Source of the DNA: Rhodococcus sp. 14-2483-1-2
Lineage (GTDB): Bacteria > Actinomycetota > Actinomycetes > Mycobacteriales > Mycobacteriaceae
DNA: 64,000 bases
Reading direction: 5' to 3'
Assembly: GCF_002259405.1 (NCBI RefSeq)
Contig: NZ_NPFW01000023.1
Coordinates: 62,001-126,000 of the forward strand
Made by a program: the position numbers and the translations under genes. Under the pieces are notes generated by a model. The model was not told the DNA's origin and ran no database searches. It worked only from the letters and a program-made list of their open reading frames with translations. Below, piece after piece: positions 26,605 through 35,451 of this stretch (positions are counted from its first letter, which is position 1; every line of letters begins with the position of its first letter).

Positions 26605-27639
26605 ATGACGTCTCGTGTGGGTTCGGTAGCGGATAGGGCCCCAAAGAACCTGGGGCGCAAAACCATCGCACTGGCGATGGGGGTCGCGTTGGCGGCATCG
26701 GTCGCCGCGTGTTCGTCCTCGGGAGGTGCTCCCGAGGAGTCCGACTCCGGGAACAACGCGGGAGTCGCCGACACACCGGCGGCGACGATAGCGATGATCA
26801 CCCACGAGGCACCCGGCGATACGTTCTGGGACCTCGTGCGCAAGGGTGCCGAAGCCGCGGCCGCGAAGGACAACATCGAACTGCGCTACTCCGCAGATCC
26901 CGAAGCACCCAACCAGGCCAACTTCGTCCAGAGCGCGATCGACTCGAAGGTCGACGGCATCGCTGTGACGCTGGCCAAGCCCGACGCGATGGCCCCCGCC
27001 GTCGAGACGGCCACTGCCGCGGGCATTCCCGTGGTCGCGTTCAACTCCGGATACGACTCCTGGAAGGACATGGGAGTCGGCCAGTACTTCGGCCAGGACG
27101 AGACCATCGCCGGTCAGGCCGCAGGTGCCCGCCTGACCGCGGACGGTGCGAAGAAGACCCTCTGCATCATCCATGAGCAGGGTGCCGTCTCGCTCGAGGC
27201 ACGCTGCGCCGGCGTCGAGCAAGGATTCACCGACGGTTCCACGGAGATCCTGAACGTCAACAACAAGGATCTGCCGTCGGTAGAAGCCACGATCACAGCC
27301 AAATTGCAGCAGGATCCCGCCATCGATCACATCGTTGCGCTCGGTGCCCCGATCGCATTGACTGCGGTCCAGTCCAAGGCAAACGCCGGTAGCAACGCCA
27401 CCGTTGTCACCTTCGACACCAACGCCGCGCTCGTCGACGCAATCAAGTCCGGCGATGTTGCCTGGGCGATCGATCAGCAGCCGTACCTGCAGGGCTACCT
27501 GGCCATCGACGCGCTGTGGCTATACATCAACAACGGCAACACCATCGGCGGCGGCACCCCGGTTCTGACCGGACCCGCGTTCATCGACTCGTCCAATATC
27601 GACGCCATCGCCGAGTACGCCCAGAACGGTACTCGCTGA
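26605..27639 (+). CDS. Sugar ABC transporter substrate-binding lipoprotein
   Basis: 344-residue periplasmic-binding-protein type I of the ribose/inositol class (Peripla_BP_4). It has a lipoprotein signal with lipobox ASVAAC (Cys36). Core elements are TIAMITHEAPGDTFWDLVRKG and AIDSKVDGIAVTLAKPDAMA. With the permease and ATPase that follow it forms an importer. Position and the operator shared with iolC point to myo-inositol or a related sugar, which is inference. ATG 26605 is the first Met of a normal lipoprotein leader. Confidence 0.9.
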   Translation: MTSRVGSVADRAPKNLGRKTIALAMGVALAASVAACSSSGGAPEESDSGNNAGVADTPAATIAMITHEAPGDTFWDLVRKGAEAAAAKDNIELRYSADPEAPNQANFVQSAIDSKVDGIAVTLAKPDAMAPAVETATAAGIPVVAFNSGYDSWKDMGVGQYFGQDETIAGQAAGARLTADGAKKTLCIIHEQGAVSLEARCAGVEQGFTDGSTEILNVNNKDLPSVEATITAKLQQDPAIDHIVALGAPIALTAVQSKANAGSNATVVTFDTNAALVDAIKSGDVAWAIDQQPYLQGYLAIDALWLYINNGNTIGGGTPVLTGPAFIDSSNIDAIAEYAQNGTR

Positions 27640-27702
27640 GCCCGACGCTCGCCGGCACGCGATTCGCTGCCGGTGAGCGTCGTACCAGTAGGAAGGAACA
27701 CC

Positions 27703-28761
27703 ATGTCCACGCAGGCCGATCTGGATCTGTCCAAACACACTGTCGTCGTCGATGAGCGAGTCAAGAAGCAAAAGCCGTTGCAGCGGTTACTGATTCGACC
27801 GGAAATCGGTGCCCTGTTCGGCGCAATCATCATCTTTGTCTTCTTCTGCATCGTCGCACCACCGTTCCGCTCCCCCGAAGCCCTCGCCACCGTCCTCTAC
27901 GCGTCGTCGACGATCGGCATCATGGCCATCGGGGTCTCGTTGCTGATGATCGGCGGCGAGTTCGACCTCTCCACCGGGGTTGCGGTCACCTTCTCGTCCA
28001 TCATGGCGTCGATGATTGCCTACAACCTGCACCTGAACGTGTGGATCGGATCGGCGCTGGCGTTGGTACTGGCGCTGTCGGTCGGGTTCCTCAACGGATA
28101 CCTGGTGATGAAGACCAAGATCCCCTCGTTCCTGATCACACTCGCAAGCTTCTTGATGCTGACCGGCATCAACCTCGCCGTCACCAAATTGGTGACCGGA
28201 CAGGTAGCAACACAGTCGATCTCGGACATGGACGGATTCGATTCCGCCAAAGCGGTGTTCTCCTCCTCGTTCTCACTGTTCGGGATTTCGATCCGCATCA
28301 CCGTGGTGTGGTGGATCGTGTTCACTCTCGCAGCCACCTGGGTACTGATGAAGACCCGGATCGGCAACTGGATCTTCGCCGTCGGCGGCAACCAGGACTC
28401 GGCTCGCGCGATCGGTGTACCGGTGACGAAGGTCAAGATCGGCCTGTTCATGTTCGTCGGCTTCTGCGCCTGGTTCGTCGGTATGCACCTGCTGTTCGCG
28501 TTCAACACCGTTCAGTCCGGCCAAGGCGTCGGCAACGAGTTCCTCTACATCATCGCCGCGGTTATCGGCGGGTGCCTGCTCACCGGCGGGTTCGGAACTG
28601 CCATAGGTGCTTTCATCGGTGCGTTCATCTTCGGAATGGCCAACCAGGGCATCGTCTACGCCGGCTGGAACCCCGACTGGTTCAAGTTCTTCCTCGGCGC
28701 GATGCTGCTGTTCGCCGTCATCGCCAACAACTCGTTCCGCACCTACGCCGCGAAGAGGTAA
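27703..28761 (+). CDS. Sugar ABC transporter permease
   Basis: 352-residue RbsC-type integral membrane subunit with about eight to ten hydrophobic helices. Typical segments are GEFDLSTGVAV, IPSFLITLASFLMLTG, NWIFAVGGNQDSARAIGVPV and GSGLLT-like IIAAVIGGCLLTGGFGTAIG. ATG 27703 has GGAAGGA upstream. Second gene of the importer operon. Confidence 0.93.
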   Translation: MSTQADLDLSKHTVVVDERVKKQKPLQRLLIRPEIGALFGAIIIFVFFCIVAPPFRSPEALATVLYASSTIGIMAIGVSLLMIGGEFDLSTGVAVTFSSIMASMIAYNLHLNVWIGSALALVLALSVGFLNGYLVMKTKIPSFLITLASFLMLTGINLAVTKLVTGQVATQSISDMDGFDSAKAVFSSSFSLFGISIRITVVWWIVFTLAATWVLMKTRIGNWIFAVGGNQDSARAIGVPVTKVKIGLFMFVGFCAWFVGMHLLFAFNTVQSGQGVGNEFLYIIAAVIGGCLLTGGFGTAIGAFIGAFIFGMANQGIVYAGWNPDWFKFFLGAMLLFAVIANNSFRTYAAKR

Positions 28762-28764
28762 ATC

Positions 28765-29583
28765 ATGACCGTTCATGCCGACACACCCATCGAATCCGAA
28801 CCCGCAGGCGGAGGGAATACGCCCCTCATCGAACTGAAGAACGTGGGAAAGAGCTACGGCAACATCATCGCTCTGCAGGGCATCAACCTACGCGTGGGTG
28901 CCGGTGAGGTCACCGCAGTCCTGGGCGACAACGGAGCCGGCAAGTCCACCTTGATCAAGATCATGGCCGGCCTGCATCAACAGAGCGAAGGAGAACTGCT
29001 CGTCGACGGCAAGGCGACCACGTTCGACTCCCCCAAGGACGCGTTGAACCAGGGCATAGCGACCGTCTACCAGGACCTTGCCGTGGTCGGTCTGATGCCC
29101 GTATGGCGCAACTTCTTTCTCGGTCAGGAGCTCCGCAAAGGCAGCGTATTCAAGTCACTCGACACCAATGCCATGCGCGCGACGACCATCGAGGAATTGC
29201 ACAAGATGGGCATCGATCTACCCGACGTCGATGCACCCATCGGCTCCCTCTCCGGTGGTCAGCGTCAGTGTGTTGCCATCGCCCGCGCCATCTTCTTCGG
29301 TGCGCGTGTTCTGATCCTCGACGAGCCGACCGCAGCCCTGGGCGTCAAGCAGTCGGGAATGGTGCTGCGCTACATCTCCGCAGCCAAGGAACAGGGCTTC
29401 GGCGTCGTCTTCATCACCCACAATCCCCACCACGCGTACATGGTCGGCGATCACTTCGTCCTGCTCAACCGTGGACGCCAGAAGCTCGACTGCAGCTACG
29501 AGGACATCTCGCTCGACGACCTCACGAAGGAAATGGCCGGCGGCGACGAGCTCGACACCCTCACCCACGAACTCCGGCGGTAA
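28765..29583 (+). CDS. Sugar ABC transporter ATP-binding protein (single domain)
   Basis: 272-residue ATPase. Walker A GDNGAGKS is at 54-61, the signature SLSGGQRQ at 161-168, Walker B LILDEP at 183-188 and the switch His in FITHN near 218. Most ribose/inositol-type importers use a two-domain ATPase of about 500 residues; here only one nucleotide-binding domain is encoded, so it should act as a homodimer. It starts 3 bases after the permease stop. Confidence 0.93.
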   Translation: MTVHADTPIESEPAGGGNTPLIELKNVGKSYGNIIALQGINLRVGAGEVTAVLGDNGAGKSTLIKIMAGLHQQSEGELLVDGKATTFDSPKDALNQGIATVYQDLAVVGLMPVWRNFFLGQELRKGSVFKSLDTNAMRATTIEELHKMGIDLPDVDAPIGSLSGGQRQCVAIARAIFFGARVLILDEPTAALGVKQSGMVLRYISAAKEQGFGVVFITHNPHHAYMVGDHFVLLNRGRQKLDCSYEDISLDDLTKEMAGGDELDTLTHELRR

Positions 29584-29662
29584 GTCGGGTCCGCTACCCA
29601 CATGCTGTATCGGGCCGGTCCGACAGGACCTGCCCGCACATCTTTCGAAAAGGAGTTTGGTT

Positions 29663-30847
29663 GTGCGATCGACTCGGTCTGTTCGTGTCGGAGTAGCTGG
29701 TTTCGGGTGGATGGGACGGGTGCACACCCAGGCGTATTCGCGTCTGACGCAACACTATCCAGACCTGGGCCTGCGCCCCGAGTTGGCAATGGTCGCGGAC
29801 GAGCTCGAAGGCCGAGCGGACGACGCTGCCGATCAGTTCGGCTTCACGGCCGCCACCACCGATTGGCACGAGATCCAATCCGAACCCACGATCGAGGCCG
29901 TATCGATCACCGCGCCCAACTTCCTGCATCGCACCATCGGCACCGCGATGGCCGAAGCGGGAAAGCACATCTGGATCGAGAAGCCGGTCGGCCTGACCGC
30001 CGACGATGCGCGCGCTGTTGCACTCGCGGCGGACAAAGCGGGCGTGCAGACGGCCGTCGGATTCAATTACCGCAACGCTCCTGCGGTCGAGGAAGCCAAA
30101 GCCCTGATCGAATCCGGCGAACTCGGAACGATCACTCATGCCAGATTCAGATTCTTCAGCGACTACGCGGCGCATCCCGACGGAGCGCTGAGCTGGCGCT
30201 TCGAACGGGCCCGCGGCGGTAACGGCGTACTCGGCGATCTCGCCTCACACGGAGCCGATCTGGTCTACTACCTCCTGGGCGAAATCGAGTCCCTGGTGGC
30301 AGACACTGCCATCTTCGTCCCCGAGCGAACGAAGCCGAGCGGGTCCGCCACAGGGCACGCTCTCGCCGCCGGAGGTGAACGCGGGACCGTCGAGAACGAA
30401 GACTTCGTCAGCAGCCAACTCCGCCTGCACAGCGGAGCTCGCGTCGTACTGGAAGCCAGTCGCGTGGCCGTCGGCGATCAGAACGCCTACGGATTCGAGA
30501 TTCACGGCACGAAAGGTGCTGTGTCGTGGGACTTCCGCCGCCTGGGCGAACTCTCCCTCAGCACAGGTCACCGATACCAGGATCAACCTGCCTCCACCGT
30601 CTACGTCGGACCCTCGCACGGAGAATACGGCGCATTCCAACCCGGTTCGGCATCCTCCATGGGGTACGACGATCTCAAAGTCATCGAGGCAATGCGCTTC
30701 TTCAAATCCATCGCAGACGGAAAGCCCTACGGCGCAACACTACGAGACGCCGTCCGCAGCGCCGAAGTACTCGATGCCATGACCGAATCGGTCGTATCCG
30801 GTCGCTGGATCCAACCCGGTCGAGACCGAACGGCTTCGGGTAGCTAG
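29663..30847 (+). CDS. Gfo/Idh/MocA-family oxidoreductase
   Basis: 394-residue NAD(P)-dependent sugar or polyol dehydrogenase. Rossmann GFGWMG is near residue 14-19, the EKPVGL motif near 106 and the conserved GVLGDLASHGADL near 196. Substrate unknown; position after the importer suggests an inositol isomer or its product. GTG 29663 has AAAGGAG 8 bases upstream and is preferred over the earlier in-frame start inside the ATPase gene. Confidence 0.88.
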   Translation: MRSTRSVRVGVAGFGWMGRVHTQAYSRLTQHYPDLGLRPELAMVADELEGRADDAADQFGFTAATTDWHEIQSEPTIEAVSITAPNFLHRTIGTAMAEAGKHIWIEKPVGLTADDARAVALAADKAGVQTAVGFNYRNAPAVEEAKALIESGELGTITHARFRFFSDYAAHPDGALSWRFERARGGNGVLGDLASHGADLVYYLLGEIESLVADTAIFVPERTKPSGSATGHALAAGGERGTVENEDFVSSQLRLHSGARVVLEASRVAVGDQNAYGFEIHGTKGAVSWDFRRLGELSLSTGHRYQDQPASTVYVGPSHGEYGAFQPGSASSMGYDDLKVIEAMRFFKSIADGKPYGATLRDAVRSAEVLDAMTESVVSGRWIQPGRDRTASGS

Positions 30848-30994
30848 CAGCCATCACTGTGCAGAGGTGTGGTGATCGACCGGTCCACTGCGAAGGACCG
30901 AATCTCTATCGGAAGGTACGACCGTCTGGGTGCAACAACATTCGATATGACGCATCTGGCTACTGCCGCCACTGAGTACACAGCAAGGACGACA

Positions 30995-31075
30995 CGGACG
31001 TGGCGAGGTGGGATCAACAGCTTCCTGCCCGGCAACCCTCCAACCCGGTGCGACCTCCCCGCACCTGACAACGCA
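30995..31075 (+). ncRNA. Possible SAM-type riboswitch or relic
   Basis: The stretch contains CGGCAACCCTCCAACC (31030-31045), very like the conserved core of actinobacterial SAM-IV riboswitches. A preceding stem GGTGGGA/TCCTGCC (31007-31013 with 31023-31029, two G-T wobbles) has a loop containing TCAA. A following stem GGTGCG/CGCACC spans 31047-31065. I could not find a convincing closing P1 stem. It precedes a decayed dehydrogenase tail and the IolE-like gene. Tentative. Confidence 0.4.
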
Positions 31076-31085
31076 ATTTCTTCAC

Positions 31086-31265
31086 ATGGACCGCTACCGT
31101 TCGGCCTACCGGGACGAGCTCGACGCGCTCCTGCAGTTCGCCGGCGGCACCACCGAACCTCGCTGCGCCGCGCAGGTCGCGGCCGAGGTCGCTTGAGTCG
31201 CCGAAGGTACAACCGTTTCCCTTCAACAGCACCGTCAGGTGCAGATCGACGAGGTACAACTGTGA
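31086..31265 (+). pseudogene. C-terminal remnant of a Gfo/Idh dehydrogenase
   Basis: About 59 codons reading MDRYRSAYRDELDALLQFA resemble the end of Gfo/Idh dehydrogenases. There is an in-frame TGA at 31194, then VAEGTTVSL and a final TGA at 31263-31265 that overlaps the GTG start of the next gene. That overlap suggests an ancestral coupled pair of iolG-like and iolE-like genes, of which only the tail of the first survives. Confidence 0.6.
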
Positions 31266-32152
31266 GCGCTATCCGTATTGCCGGAGCACCTATTTCATGG
31301 GGAGTGTGCGAAGTCCCGGGGTGGGGCTACCAGATCTCGCCCGACCGGGTACTCACCGAGATGCATGACGCCGGGCTCACCGCGACAGAGGTAGGACCGG
31401 AAGGATTTCTACCAGCCGAGCCCGCAGAGCTCGCCGCAACCCTGGACCGCTACAGCCTGACCTCGGTCGGTGGTTTCGCGCCGGTCCTGCTCCACGACTC
31501 CGAGCACGATCCTGTTCCCGGAATCGCACCCTTGCTGGCTGCGTTCGTGGCATCGCGCGCCGAAGTGCTTGTACTTGCAGCCTCCACCGGAAGCGAGGGG
31601 TACGACTCGCGGCCGGCACTCGACGATGCCGAGTGGTCGACCTTGCTTCGCAACCTCGACCGGTTGCAGGCGGCCGCGGCAAAATACGGTATCCGGGCCG
31701 TGTTGCACCCGCACATCGGCACGATGATCGAACGGCGCGACGAGGTGTACCGGGTGTTGGAAGGCTCGACTATCCCGTTGTGCCTGGACACCGGTCACCT
31801 GCTGATCGGAGGCACCGACCCGCTCGAGCTTGTCACGAACTTCGCTGATCGGATCACCCACGCCCATCTCAAGGACGTCTCGCTCGCGTTGGCAGCTCGA
31901 GTGCAGTCCAGTGAACTCACCTACACCGAAGCCGTCGCTCAGGGCATGTATACGCCCCTCGGTACCGGGGACGTCGACATCGCAGGTGTCGTGGGCGGGT
32001 TGCTTAACGCTGGATTCGAGGGCTGGTTCGTGCTCGAGCAGGACACCATCCTCGCCACCGAACCGACGGACGCCGGTCCCGTTCTCGACGTCATCGCGAG
32101 TGTCGAGTACTTGCGCAAACTTATGGACGATCGCGCAGGTGTACCTGAATAG
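31262..32152 (+). CDS. IolE-like TIM-barrel isomerase / inosose dehydratase family
   Basis: 296-residue sugar-phosphate isomerase/epimerase-fold protein. It starts SAIRIAGAPISWGVCEVPGW, the typical start of inosose dehydratase-like proteins, with metal-site segments VLHPHIGTMIE, LCLDTGHLLIGG and ITHAHLKDV, and the end GWFVLEQD. It probably dehydrates an inosose, the step missing from the leftward iol operon, or epimerises it. The GTG overlaps the stop of the dehydrogenase remnant; GAGG lies upstream. Confidence 0.85.
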   Translation: MSAIRIAGAPISWGVCEVPGWGYQISPDRVLTEMHDAGLTATEVGPEGFLPAEPAELAATLDRYSLTSVGGFAPVLLHDSEHDPVPGIAPLLAAFVASRAEVLVLAASTGSEGYDSRPALDDAEWSTLLRNLDRLQAAAAKYGIRAVLHPHIGTMIERRDEVYRVLEGSTIPLCLDTGHLLIGGTDPLELVTNFADRITHAHLKDVSLALAARVQSSELTYTEAVAQGMYTPLGTGDVDIAGVVGGLLNAGFEGWFVLEQDTILATEPTDAGPVLDVIASVEYLRKLMDDRAGVPE

Positions 32153-32830
32153 CCGCCGACGCAAAAGCGATCCCCGAGGCGGTCGCCGCAAGACTCACCT
32201 CTCGAAGATACGGGCCTTCGTGATGAAGCACGACGTAGATCGGCGCGATCCGTTTCGGTAAGGGCGCGGTCGGGCGGGAGTGCTTACAGGTGCAGATCGG
32301 TTCGCCCAAGTCCGGTCACCCTCACCGCGGCGCAATTCTGAGCGGGAGAGCATCAGGACGATCAGACGGTTGCGGGCAGATCGGCTTACTCGAAACAACG
32401 ACACGATCGATCACGGTTCGATCCAGATCAGGTGGAGCCGCATGGCCCGACCGAAGGACAATCTCAGCGTGGCCCCTGCCCTCGGTGGCTTCAGTCGCGT
32501 GACTCATACTTTCGGCCTGAACGCCTCTTACGGAATGCGTCGATCCAGTCGATGTTCGGAACTTCTGTCCGGCAGCTAAGGCGGCGAGTCCGCGTGGGAT
32601 CCGTCCTTTGCGGCTGTGCGGCGGTCGGTGTTCGCCCCTGCCATCGTCGCCTTTTCGAGGGGCGTAGATATGCCCGTGATCGCAGACCATCGCATCGGTC
32701 CCGTCGGCTCCGAGAAGGAGTCAGGCGATGGTGATGCCCGAGGTGGTGTCGATGTCGATGACATCAATCCTCCGATGCCAGTCTGAAGGAGAATCCGGCA
32801 GCCGAGTCCACTGAAAGGGCCCGAGTTTGC
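32153..32830. other. Intergenic region without recognisable gene
   Basis: About 680 bases between the IolE-like gene and the convergent cyclase. Short frames exist on both strands but none has a ribosome site, motif or convincing composition. Confidence 0.45.
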
Positions 32831-34426
32831 TCACGCTCTTCCCGGCGGAGCCGAGGGTGAGGCCGGGGACTGTGACGGTATCGGACTTGCCAATACTGTT
32901 TGTTCCGATCGGCCGCGAAGGGTGACGCTGTCGCCGAACTTCCAGTTCTCGGCCTCGGTCGAGTGAGCACCCTCAACAGTGATTTTGGAGGCCAGTACTG
33001 CTCCGGGCACGTTCTTAGCGAGATCAGACAAACGGGCTGCTTCATTCACCGAGTCACCGATGACGGTGTACTCGAACCTCGACTTCGCACCGATGTTTCC
33101 TGCAACTGCGCGGCCGGATGCGACGCCGACGGCGGCTCTGCACTCCGGAACTTCCTCACGAAGTCGGACGCTGATCTTCCTGGCCGCAGACAGTGCGGAG
33201 CCGCAGCGATCGTCGATTTCACCGGGTGCGCCGAAGATAGCGAGTGCTGCGTCGCCTTCGAATTTGTTGATAAACCCGCCGTGCGCGTCGACCTCGTCGA
33301 CGACGACAGCGAAGAAGCGGTTTAACAGCGCAACGACCTCGGCAGGAGGCCGCGAGGATGCAATTTCGGTGGAACCAATGAGGTCAATGAAAAACACCGC
33401 GATATCGCGTTCTTCGCCGCCGAGTTCGGGGCTTTTCAACAATGCAGCTTCTGCGACTTCGTGACCGACGTGCCGTCCGAATAGGTCTCGGATGGTCTCT
33501 CGTTCGCGAACCTTGTCGGCCATTCGGTTGAAGCCGCTCTGCAATTCCCCGAGCTCCGTTCCGTCGTAGACTGCTAGGCGAACGTTCAGGTTGCCGCGTT
33601 CGACCTCTGCCATCCCGGAACGAACGTTGCCGATCGGCGCAGTCGTGGCGAACCCGCTGAGAAACGTCAAGAAAAACCCGAACACGAGGGTGATGCCGCC
33701 GAGCGCAAGGATTGCGATGGCCATTCTGTCGGATGTGGTTTCATACGGCCGGGTGAAGCTGAAAGTGGCGATGATCATCAGTCCTGAGACCGGTACACCG
33801 GTGCCGAGTATCCAGGACAGTATCGAGCGGCCCATCACTCCGGCGATCCTAATTCGGCGCGGATCGCCCGCCTCCAACGCCCGCGCTGCCGCGGGCCGTA
33901 ATGCGAATTCGCTCAACAGATAGCTGAAGGCGCAGACGACGGTGCCACCGGCGCCGATCGTGAACGCCACCTTGGGAATCGACTGAGGGTCGATGATGCC
34001 GTCGATAGTTGTGATCAGAACCAGGCCGACGGTCCACAGGAAAATCTGGACACGCGTGAGTTGCCACGGCATCGACAGGGTGTTGACCTGTTCCTGACGC
34101 GTCGGCTCCCGATCTTCGATCGCCCACCGCAGCGCCCGCACCGCTCGGGTGGTCCCCCAGACGACCCCTACTATGAACGCCAAAGCGACGTACGCAGGGA
34201 TGACAATGACGTTCACCCACCAGTAGGACTCGAGGTCCAACACGTTCGGCCCCGGAACGACGACGCTCACGAGCGCACCCACTATCACTGCGCCGATGAG
34301 GTTGGCACCCAGCAGGAACATCGTGAGAAGTACTTGTACGCGCACCCGTCGTATTGTCGGTGACTCTGCTGTATCACCGAGAAGACGTGATCCTAGGGGC
34401 GCGGCTGACCGTCGCAGTTTACGCAT
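32831..34426 (-). CDS. Membrane-bound class III adenylate cyclase with HAMP domain
   Basis: 531-residue cAMP-forming enzyme of the mycobacterial multi-TM/HAMP type. Six hydrophobic segments occupy roughly residues 30-260, then a HAMP region (MAEVERGNLNVRLAVYDGTE) and the cyclase domain. Metal Asp residues appear in FFIDLIGST and FEGDAALAIFG, the adenine-selecting Lys in NKFEGD, and transition-state Asn/Arg in GDSVNEAARL. Such proteins sense membrane or lipid signals. ATG 34426 chosen; GTG 34435 is possible. It stands alone. Confidence 0.9.
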   Translation of the reverse strand: MRKLRRSAAPLGSRLLGDTAESPTIRRVRVQVLLTMFLLGANLIGAVIVGALVSVVVPGPNVLDLESYWWVNVIVIPAYVALAFIVGVVWGTTRAVRALRWAIEDREPTRQEQVNTLSMPWQLTRVQIFLWTVGLVLITTIDGIIDPQSIPKVAFTIGAGGTVVCAFSYLLSEFALRPAAARALEAGDPRRIRIAGVMGRSILSWILGTGVPVSGLMIIATFSFTRPYETTSDRMAIAILALGGITLVFGFFLTFLSGFATTAPIGNVRSGMAEVERGNLNVRLAVYDGTELGELQSGFNRMADKVRERETIRDLFGRHVGHEVAEAALLKSPELGGEERDIAVFFIDLIGSTEIASSRPPAEVVALLNRFFAVVVDEVDAHGGFINKFEGDAALAIFGAPGEIDDRCGSALSAARKISVRLREEVPECRAAVGVASGRAVAGNIGAKSRFEYTVIGDSVNEAARLSDLAKNVPGAVLASKITVEGAHSTEAENWKFGDSVTLRGRSEQTVLASPIPSQSPASPSAPPGRA

Positions 34427-35451
34427 GATAGTCACAGACTGCTCGACTTACCGCGAAGCAGGCAAGCGGGTACCTTGCATGCTTCGCGGTAAGGTACGAC
34501 TTCGGACTGTGTTCACTGCCCACCTTCCACCAACCCGGAGGCCGCAGCTGGGCACGTCCGAGGAGTCATTCAGCGTTGCACGCCGACGACCGAGCAACGG
34601 GCCCGAATAGAGCTCGTACGTCATTTCACAAGGTCGTACGACCTTCCTGGACCCCAGATTCTTTGCTGTCGAATCGAGGGTTCTGAACAGACTACTCACC
34701 ATGGCGGCGAGCCTTTGTCGTCCTCGCCGGGCCGGGGATCGCTACCGGAACTGCTCGAATCAGTAGAGGCTCGGGCACCCGACGGTGTCGGGTTTCGGTC
34801 GCAGCCGTGATCAATCGAACAGGTGTTTTTCAGTTCGCTGGCTCGTCGAGTGAACGGATGGTTTCTCGGCACGGTCGACGGTGGTCATCGTTCGTCCACC
34901 TCACCATTGGTACCAGGTGCAGCGGGCGGGTCGCTCCCCCGTTTCAGTACGAACGCGCGGGTATTGCGGGCTCGCGACTGCTTTGACGACCGTCTGGACG
35001 GCGTCAGTGAATAGGTCGCGCAGCTCAGGCCGGCCGCCGCTCGCCGGGATCATCGATGATATTCCGCGTGATCACCACTCTTACTTCGGACTCGACACGT
35101 ATTGATGGTATCGACTCTCGCACTGTACGACTCGGAGATGCTCGACCGCCAAAAGTCCTGGACCGTACGGGCGAGGTGGAGGGGAAGTCCGCCCCGTCTC
35201 TGCACTGGTTCAACGCTGCCCGACTGCACTTCTCGATCAGGTACACCTCGCCCATCGACTACGAGAACAGTGACCGCCGGAACTGTCTGACTACTGCCTC
35301 CGGCCGCAGAGTGGACTAAACCGGGTCTGCCTCAGTTTCATGGTGGTCAACGACAGAAGCGCCGTGCCCGGCAGATGCAACGTGCTCCAGAATCGTTACC
35401 CGACGCGCTCAACGTCGACGGAGGACGCGGACCATTGGATCAGGCGCGCCT
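34427..35451. other. Long intergenic region with a large dyad
   Basis: About 1 kb with no trusted gene. The cyclase-proximal end holds a strong inverted repeat (34447-34493). Short frames on both strands look random. Confidence 0.45.
34447..34493. repeat. Large imperfect palindrome upstream of the cyclase
   Basis: CTTACCGCGAAGCA (34447-34460) is perfectly inverted at 34480-34493. Inside it, GCAAG and CTTGC add a second stem after a single mismatch, leaving a 7-base loop. It lies about 20 bases upstream of the cyclase start, so it may be an operator or a 5'-leader hairpin. Confidence 0.6.
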
